From: Nitrospirota bacterium
Lineage (GTDB): Bacteria; Nitrospirota; 9FT-COMBO-42-15; HDB-SIOI813
Length of the DNA: 19,159 bases
Reading direction: 5' to 3'
Assembly (NCBI GenBank): GCA_016214375.1
Contig: JACROQ010000057.1
Coordinates: 1-19,159 of the forward strand
Made by a program: the position numbers and the translations under genes. This document shows, piece by piece, positions 14,606-19,159 of the stretch (position 1 is the stretch's first letter; every line of letters begins with the position of its first letter). The notes beneath the pieces are model-generated. The model saw nothing but the letters and a program-made list of their open reading frames with translations, was not told the DNA's origin and did not search any database.

Positions 14606-15406
14606 ATGGTGGAGAGGAGTTTCTGGCAGAAGACAAAGTGGAAGTTAGTGATATCTGTAGCCCTTTCCGTGATCATCTGGATCGTGAGCGGCCTGATCGG
14701 CTTTCCCAGGCTTTTTCAATGGATGTTCATGGGGTATGTCATCGGGGGCCTTCTTTTTTTTATCCTTCTGGATGCCCGGCCCATGAAGGAGAGGAGCGGG
14801 GGGGCCGCGGTACTCAGTGTGATCATCTTCTATCTCATTATCTCCTTTGTGTATACGATCAACGGCGCCCTGTGGCCTCAGTATAATCCTGAAGAAGAAA
14901 AGGAGAAGATTGCCAAGTTAATGAAAAGTGTTGTTTCTCCAAAACAGAAGATCGGGGAGCTTGAGGCCAAGGTGGAAGAGCTGTCAAAAAAGGTTGAAGA
15001 GCTGTCAACAAGGCCGGCAGCGCCTGTTGCAGCGCCGGCGCCCTCCGGGGAAGCGGCAAAGAAGGCCGCGGAAAAGGTTGCGGGTATACCTGCCAAGGCC
15101 GGCCCCTCCCCTGAACTGATCGCCCAAGGGAAGGAGGTCTATGACCTTTATGAGTGCTATAACTGTCACAAGATTGGCGGAAAGGGGGGCGTAAAGAGGA
15201 GGGGGCCTGAGCTGGATCATGCAGGGAAGGAGTTTACCGCAGAGCAGTTGAAGAAGAGGATATGGTATCCCTATGCACCGGGGACAAAGGCCACGAAGGG
15301 ATTTGAAAAGGAATTTGAGGAGCAGACGATGCCGGACTACTACAACGAGCAGATCAGTAAGGAAGAGATGGCGGCCCTTGTTGCCTATGTTCTTAGCCTT
15401 AAATAG
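14606..15406 (+). CDS. Membrane-anchored cytochrome c with three TM helices and a coiled coil
   Basis: 266 residues in three parts. Three membrane helices lie at about 13-31, 35-55 and 66-89. A charged coiled coil (about 96-135, with the heptad-like EELSKKVEELS) is followed by an Ala/Pro-rich flexible linker (136-168). A C-terminal cytochrome c domain has CYNCH at 184-188, probable axial Met242 (QTMPDYY) and the closing helix KEEMAALVAYVLSL. The membrane part may pack against the CydA-like protein just upstream, filling the role of the missing second subunit, while the tethered haem reaches into the periplasm. That is inference from gene order and topology. It begins 38 bases after the CydA-like stop, with a GA-rich stretch but no clean Shine-Dalgarno sequence. 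Confidence 0.85.
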   Translation: MVERSFWQKTKWKLVISVALSVIIWIVSGLIGFPRLFQWMFMGYVIGGLLFFILLDARPMKERSGGAAVLSVIIFYLIISFVYTINGALWPQYNPEEEKEKIAKLMKSVVSPKQKIGELEAKVEELSKKVEELSTRPAAPVAAPAPSGEAAKKAAEKVAGIPAKAGPSPELIAQGKEVYDLYECYNCHKIGGKGGVKRRGPELDHAGKEFTAEQLKKRIWYPYAPGTKATKGFEKEFEEQTMPDYYNEQISKEEMAALVAYVLSLK

Positions 15407-15458
15407 GGGGTATGGGTATGGAGATTGAAAGAGTGATGCACAGAGAGGAGGGATAGAA

Positions 15459-15812
15459 ATGCTAAAGAAAGTTTTTGCCTTGGCAGTGATCATTCTTGGA
15501 CTGGGGATGGCATGTATATCCTTTGCAGAGATGACGGGGGATGCAGCGGCAGGGAAGATACTGTTTGAAAAGACCTGTGTCCTATGTCATGGCAAGGAGG
15601 GGAAGGGGGATGGGCCGGCGGCAGCAGCCCTTAATCCAAGGCTCAAGAGTTATGCGGATCCGGCTGTTGTTGCAAAGTCTGATAAAGAGCTCTTTGATAC
15701 GATCACCAAGGGGAGACCGGGAACCCCGATGGTGTCCTTTGAAAAGACACTGACGAAGCAACAGAGATGGGATATCCTGGCCTATGTCAGGAGTCTCGGG
15801 GGGAAGAAGTAG
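15459..15812 (+). CDS. Small soluble periplasmic cytochrome c
   Basis: 117 residues. A Sec signal peptide is cleaved after SFA (21-23), leaving a class I cytochrome of about 94 residues. It has CVLCH at 40-44 followed by GKEGKGDG, axial Met91 (GTPMVSF) and C-terminal helix QQRWDILAYVRSL. The haem neighbourhood (CHGKEGKGDGPAA) is typical of diffusible electron carriers of the cytochrome c5/c553 type. It could link this complex to a terminal oxidase or reductase elsewhere in the cell. The ribosome binding site GAGGAGGG lies before the ATG. It is the fourth monohaem cytochrome of the operon. Confidence 0.9.
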   Translation: MLKKVFALAVIILGLGMACISFAEMTGDAAAGKILFEKTCVLCHGKEGKGDGPAAAALNPRLKSYADPAVVAKSDKELFDTITKGRPGTPMVSFEKTLTKQQRWDILAYVRSLGGKK

Positions 15813-15878
15813 GGATTGTCCTTTAATGATATCCTCCGTGTGTACGGGGGAAGGAAGAATAAAGAGGAGGGAAAAGAA

Positions 15879-17243
15879 ATGAGAAAGAAATGGATGATGC
15901 TTACAGTGCTGGGTATTTTATTGTTTGGGAGTGCCATGTCAGCAATAGCCGCGGTGGAGAGTACCTTTCACGGGCAGTTCAGGGTAAACTACTATTCGCT
16001 GAGTCAGGACCAGGATATTGGACCCGGTACTGCCGCAGAGAGACTTCGGTGGAGGCCGACCTGGGATGCCAAGATATCGGATGATGTGAGTATGCACATG
16101 CAGCTCAATATCGGGCACATAGAGTCTAATACGTCCAATGCAAGAGTTGATCAAAGTGGTGCCGCCCCTGCCGTCGGTCTCAGACACGCGGTATTAATGT
16201 TTGCTACCCCTGAGATTGGGGGAAAGTTTGCCGCAGGCCTTGTCCCTGTCTCAGACAAGTTCGGGGATACCCTCTTCAGCTCTGACTGGGACTTTAATCC
16301 CCTGACCTTAGCCTGGCTGGGGAAGATCGGAGGGGCAGATGTACGGCTTGCTACGGCGAAGCTGATGGAAAACAATTCCCAGAAAGACGATGATGTGGAT
16401 GCCTATGTAGTTGATGTAGATTTCCCGATGGGAGAGGGTCATAACATTGGCGGGTCTATTTATGTCGTTAGAAGTGGAGATGGTATTACAACTTTGGGTG
16501 ATGGTGATTTAGGGGATTCAGCTACCGAGAACTATATTGGTATCCGGGCATCCCACAAGATGGATATGGTGAAATTGAGTGGGTTCATACTCTGGAATAC
16601 TGGAACGATCAAAAACTGTATTGATGCTACTGCTGGTGGCATCTGTAGTGGTCTCGCGGCGGTTGGCAAAGATGTGGACAACTCAGGTTATGCCATAAAG
16701 CTCGAAGGGACGGCACCTTTAGGCCCTGCCAATGTGGGACTGATGTTTATTACAGCCTCTGGGGATAAGGACTTTGGAGCCACCGACTCTGCCAGCAGTT
16801 TTATCACCCCGATGACCCTTATTGCCCATACCGGCTACTGGGGTTACACCGGGAAACTGAATGTCCAGGGACCAACGGATACAGGTATTGATAACCCGCT
16901 CAATATTGACGGGGCAGCCTATTCTACCGGCAGCGGTGTGGGCTATGGGATCATGACGCTTCAGGCAAAGGCAGATTTCCCGATCATGGACAGACTGACA
17001 GGGTATGCAGCTATCGGCATCTTTCAGCACATGGACGTCCCTTCAGGTTCAGAAAAGAGTATAGGTACGGATATCTATGTTCAGGGGAAGTACAATGTGG
17101 CCCAGAATCTGAACCTTGAGGCAGGGTTAGATTATGCCAGCATCGGGAAGAAAAATGAAGCTTACTTAGACTCATCTGGTGTTCTTGTTACCAAAGATAA
17201 TAATATTACGCTTCTCTTTGCAAGGCTTCAATTAGAATACTGA
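15879..17243 (+). CDS. Outer-membrane beta-barrel porin
   Basis: 454 residues. The start at 15879 is chosen because it has a GAGGAGGG ribosome binding site and begins a clean Sec signal (MRKKWMMLTV to SAIA, cleavage near 24). An in-frame TTG at 15816 would add 21 implausible residues. The mature protein alternates short amphipathic strands with Gly/Asp/Asn/Thr-rich loops, lacks membrane helices, and ends LFARLQLEY, an alternating hydrophobic last strand with a terminal aromatic residue as recognised by the BAM machinery. The N-terminal AERLRWRPTWDAKISDDVSM is typical of the porins found beside respiratory operons. Being last in the redox operon, it probably lets the substrate or product through the outer membrane. 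Specificity is unknown. A tandem 15-bp duplication spans its stop codon. Confidence 0.85.
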   Translation: MRKKWMMLTVLGILLFGSAMSAIAAVESTFHGQFRVNYYSLSQDQDIGPGTAAERLRWRPTWDAKISDDVSMHMQLNIGHIESNTSNARVDQSGAAPAVGLRHAVLMFATPEIGGKFAAGLVPVSDKFGDTLFSSDWDFNPLTLAWLGKIGGADVRLATAKLMENNSQKDDDVDAYVVDVDFPMGEGHNIGGSIYVVRSGDGITTLGDGDLGDSATENYIGIRASHKMDMVKLSGFILWNTGTIKNCIDATAGGICSGLAAVGKDVDNSGYAIKLEGTAPLGPANVGLMFITASGDKDFGATDSASSFITPMTLIAHTGYWGYTGKLNVQGPTDTGIDNPLNIDGAAYSTGSGVGYGIMTLQAKADFPIMDRLTGYAAIGIFQHMDVPSGSEKSIGTDIYVQGKYNVAQNLNLEAGLDYASIGKKNEAYLDSSGVLVTKDNNITLLFARLQLEY

Positions 17244-17262
17244 TTGGTAGAATACTGATTGG
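17233..17262 (+). repeat. Exact 15-bp tandem duplication across the porin stop codon
   Basis: TAGAATACTGATTGG occurs twice without a gap (17233-17247 and 17248-17262). The first copy includes the porin's last codons and its TGA stop. Confidence 0.95.
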
Positions 17263-17286
17263 GCAGCAATTCTCGGTGAACCATCA

Positions 17287-17301
17287 TGAGCCGGGGGCTC
17301 A
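17287..17301. other. Short GC-rich hairpin after the redox operon
   Basis: TGAGCCGGGGGCTCA can form a 6-bp stem with a 3-base loop 44 bases after the porin stop. It is not followed by a T-run, so it is not a convincing intrinsic terminator, though it is where one would be expected. Confidence 0.3.
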
Positions 17302-17330
17302 CAAAGGATAATGAAAATCTGGTTGCTTAA

Positions 17331-17406
17331 AGCCCAATGAATTGGGCAACTACAAGAGCTTGGCCGGCAACTACGCAACTGGTGTAGTTGCCCGATTTAT
17401 CGGGCT
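17331..17406. repeat. 76-bp inverted-repeat element (GCCCGAT type)
   Basis: The left arm (17331-17354) and right arm (17383-17406) are 24 bases each and match as inverted repeats at 21 of 24 positions. Each arm also contains its own small palindrome (GCCCAATGAATTGGGC and GCCCGATTTATCGGGC). The 28-base centre is unrelated. It lies between the redox operon and the lemA unit and may end transcription from the left or be a mobile palindrome. Confidence 0.8.
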
Positions 17407-17451
17407 CAAGAGGGATTTTCAGGTGAAATAAACCAGGAGGGTCAGGAGAAA

Positions 17452-18039
17452 ATGATGAGGAAATGGAAATTGTATCTTGTATTTGTGCTGATGTTTTCAG
17501 GTCTGTCAGGCTGTGGTTACAACAAAATGCAGGCCAATGAGGAGGGGGTCAAGGCGGCATGGGGTGATGTGGAGGCCTCCTATCAGAGGCGGAATGACCT
17601 CATCCCGAATCTGGTCGAGGTTGTCAAGGGGTATGCGGCCCATGAGAAGGAGACCCTGGAGGCCGTCACCGAGGCACGGGCAAAGGTCGGCACCATCCAG
17701 ATGTCAAAGGACCTCCTGAGCGACCCCCAGGCATTTGCCCGGTTTCAGGCGGCCCAGTCTGCCATGAGCAGCGCCCTCTCAAGGCTGATGGTCGTGGTAG
17801 AGAGATATCCTGATCTTAAGGCCAACCAGAATTTCCAGGACCTTCAGCATCAACTGGAGGGGACTGAGAACAGGATCAATGTCGCGCGGACGCGCTATAA
17901 TAAGGCGGTGGAGGTCTACAACACATCCCTCAGGATATTCCCCAATGTGGTCACCAACAAATTCTTGCTCCACCTGACCCCCAGGGAGCCGTTCAAGGCT
18001 GAGGCAGGTGCCGAGAAGGCGCCCCAGGTGAAGTTTTAA
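17452..18039 (+). CDS. lemA: LemA-family lipoprotein
   Basis: 195 residues. The N-terminal signal ends in a good lipobox, LSGC (Cys21). The LemA core is clear: WGDVEASYQRRNDLIPNLVE (36-55), then VKGYAAHEKETLEAVTEARA, and near the end RYNKAVEVYNTSLRIFPNVV. The family is helical and its biochemical role is not established. It is often encoded next to TPM-domain proteins, as here. The start has AGGAGG and GGAG sites before a double ATG. It is the first gene of a compact unit; the next gene begins three bases after its stop. Unlike many LemA proteins, which keep a membrane helix, this one appears lipid-anchored. Confidence 0.92.
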   Translation: MMRKWKLYLVFVLMFSGLSGCGYNKMQANEEGVKAAWGDVEASYQRRNDLIPNLVEVVKGYAAHEKETLEAVTEARAKVGTIQMSKDLLSDPQAFARFQAAQSAMSSALSRLMVVVERYPDLKANQNFQDLQHQLEGTENRINVARTRYNKAVEVYNTSLRIFPNVVTNKFLLHLTPREPFKAEAGAEKAPQVKF

Positions 18040-18042
18040 AAC

Positions 18043-18948
18043 GTGAGAAGATTGCTCTATATCCTGATCTTCCCTTTCCTCATTTTTTCAGTTTTCTGGC
18101 CAGTCTTCTGGCCGGTTTTCTGTGAGGCCCTTGATGTCCCGCAGCTCAAGGGGCGTGTGAATGACTATGCAGACATGATATCCGCATCTGTGGAGGCAAG
18201 GCTTGAAGAGGAACTCAGGTCCTTTGAACAATCCGATTCGACGCAGATCGTCATCCTGACCATCCCATCCCTGGAGGGGGAGGTGATTGAAGAGTTCGGG
18301 ATCAGGGTCGCTGAGGCCTGGAAGATCGGGCAGAAGGGGAAGGACAACGGAGTCATCCTGATCGCCTCAAAGGAGGACAGGAAGATGCGGATCGAGGTGG
18401 GGAGCGGCCTTGAAGGGGGATTAACAGACCTGATGTCAGGGAGGATTATCGACTTAGTCATGAAGCCCCGTTTTAAACGGGGGGACTTTGACGGAGGTTT
18501 CATGGCAGGGGTCTCGGCATTAATCGATGCCAGCCGCGGGGAGTTTCATCCTGAGGAAGGCCCTCCTGCCGGAAGAGAAAGAGGCATCTCCCCCTTCTTT
18601 TCCTTTCTTATCTTTTTTGGGATCTTTTTAATCGCCATCGGGGCGATCTCACGTATCCTGAGTAGTATCGCCGGGGCCATCGGACTTCCTGGACTGATCC
18701 ACCTGACGCTCGCTCCCTTAGGACTTGTCTCCTTTATCATCCTTGCCGTTATCGGGATGGGGCTTGGGTTTCTTTTCCCCCTGCTGTCACCGGCCGGAGG
18801 CTATCCGGGTTCTCAGCGACGGGGAGGCGTCTTTCCGGGCGGGGGGTTCTATGGGACAGGAGGGGGGGGCTTTGGCGGCGGTGATTCCGGAGGTTTCGGC
18901 GGCGGGGGCGGAGGATTTGGAGGGGGCGGCGCCTCAGGGAATTGGTGA
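18043..18948 (+). CDS. TPM-domain (YgcG-like) membrane protein with glycine-rich tail
   Basis: 301 residues from a GTG start. A Sec signal or anchor (about 4-29) includes a small tandem repeat (FWPVFWPVF). The TPM domain (about 31-165) shows VNDYADMISASVEARLEEEL, TQIVILTIPSLEG, WKIGQKGKDNGVILIASKEDRKMRIEVGSGLEG and the RFKRGDFDGGF stretch, the usual family landmarks. Two hydrophobic regions follow (about 180-205 and 215-260), then a Gly/Phe-rich tail with GGGFGGGDSGGFGGG-type repeats ending SGNW. TPM proteins of this layout have been linked to membrane-protein quality control in other systems; function here is unproven. It overlaps the next gene by one base (TGATG). Confidence 0.92.
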   Translation: MRRLLYILIFPFLIFSVFWPVFWPVFCEALDVPQLKGRVNDYADMISASVEARLEEELRSFEQSDSTQIVILTIPSLEGEVIEEFGIRVAEAWKIGQKGKDNGVILIASKEDRKMRIEVGSGLEGGLTDLMSGRIIDLVMKPRFKRGDFDGGFMAGVSALIDASRGEFHPEEGPPAGRERGISPFFSFLIFFGIFLIAIGAISRILSSIAGAIGLPGLIHLTLAPLGLVSFIILAVIGMGLGFLFPLLSPAGGYPGSQRRGGVFPGGGFYGTGGGGFGGGDSGGFGGGGGGFGGGGASGNW

Positions 18949-19159
18949 TGGGAAATCATTTGAAGGCAGAGGAGTTCTTTACTGAAGAAGAGAGAACGAG
19001 AATCAGAGAGACCGTAAAGTCTGTCGAATCCCGCACCATCGGTGAGATCGCGGTCATGGTCGTGGACAGCAGTGACCGTTACATCGAGGCAGAGGTGATC
19101 GGCGGCGTACTTGCCGGGGGCCTCTTGTCCCTCATCGTCTCTATCTTGTTTTTCCACGC
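18948..19159 (+). CDS. Second TPM-domain protein, N-terminal part (cut by window end)
   Basis: The ATG at 18948 overlaps the previous stop. Seventy residues are visible: a charged N-terminal helix (FFTEEERTRIRETVKSVE), RTIGEIAVMVVDSSDRY matching the start of the TPM fold, then a hydrophobic segment (VIGGVLAGGLLSLIVSILFF). There is no signal peptide, so it is likely a cytoplasm-started membrane TPM protein, the usual third partner of lemA and the glycine-tailed TPM gene. Confidence 0.8.
   Translation, partial: MGNHLKAEEFFTEEERTRIRETVKSVESRTIGEIAVMVVDSSDRYIEAEVIGGVLAGGLLSLIVSILFFH

Noticed and set aside
13071..15406. Functional cytochrome bd oxygen reductase
   Set aside because: There is no CydB gene, no recognisable Glu99, and the context is c-type cytochromes rather than cydX/cydB.
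15816..15878. TTG-initiated 21-residue extension of the porin
   Set aside because: It would precede the signal peptide with a charged segment. The ATG at 15879 has a good ribosome binding site and a normal Sec signal.
17287..17301. Intrinsic terminator of the redox operon
   Set aside because: The stem is short and no T-run follows. It is listed only as a hairpin.

Overview
The window is bacterial chromosome, almost certainly from a Gram-negative anaerobe or microaerophile. It encodes an outer-membrane porin, two lipoproteins, a Tat-exported molybdoenzyme, four monohaem c-type cytochromes and a cytochrome bd-like membrane subunit. The gene style (CydA-like subunit with c cytochromes, sigma-54 control, PAS-rich GGDEF/EAL protein, repeated GAGCGAAGCGAA palindromes) would fit Nitrospirota or a deltaproteobacterial-type lineage. 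That placement is inference, not something the sequence proves.

Layout. Positions 1-570 are a decayed edge: a possible gene start leaving the window on the minus strand, an orphan C-terminal piece of a DUF4143-type ATPase, and a short cysteine-rich ORF that looks frameshifted. Positions 560-4327 (minus) hold a 1255-residue membrane c-di-GMP protein (dCache-HAMP-PAS-GAF-PAS-GGDEF-EAL) with a degenerate GGDEF and an intact EAL site. Positions 4916-7491 (plus) hold a two-component pair: a membrane histidine kinase and an NtrC-type sigma-54 activator, overlapping by 4 bases. They are flanked on both sides by copies of a ~132-bp palindromic MITE-like element. The 7492-8018 gap carries a 16-bp perfect palindrome, a good sigma-54 (-24/-12) promoter and a second kind of palindromic repeat.

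Positions 8019-17243 are a tightly packed plus-strand redox operon. In order: Tat molybdopterin oxidoreductase (DMSO-reductase superfamily, Cys-ligated type), four-cluster ferredoxin subunit with one Cys replaced by Asp, exported cytochrome c, TorD-type chaperone, lipoprotein cytochrome c, CydA-like cytochrome b, membrane-anchored cytochrome c with a coiled coil, small periplasmic cytochrome c, and a porin. It reads as a periplasmic molybdoenzyme wired through c cytochromes to a bd-like quinone-reactive membrane protein, in the place where related systems have an NrfD/PsrC anchor. The substrate cannot be named from sequence. The adjacent sigma-54 activator and the -24/-12 promoter suggest that the kinase/regulator pair turns the operon on.

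Positions 17452-19159 are a separate unit: a LemA lipoprotein, a TPM-domain (YgcG-like) protein with a glycine-rich tail, and the start of a second TPM-domain protein cut by the window edge.

The region is rich in small repeats. Several have entered or touched coding sequence: the N-terminus of the molybdoenzyme, the start of the TorD gene, and tandem duplications across the stop codons of the regulator and the porin.
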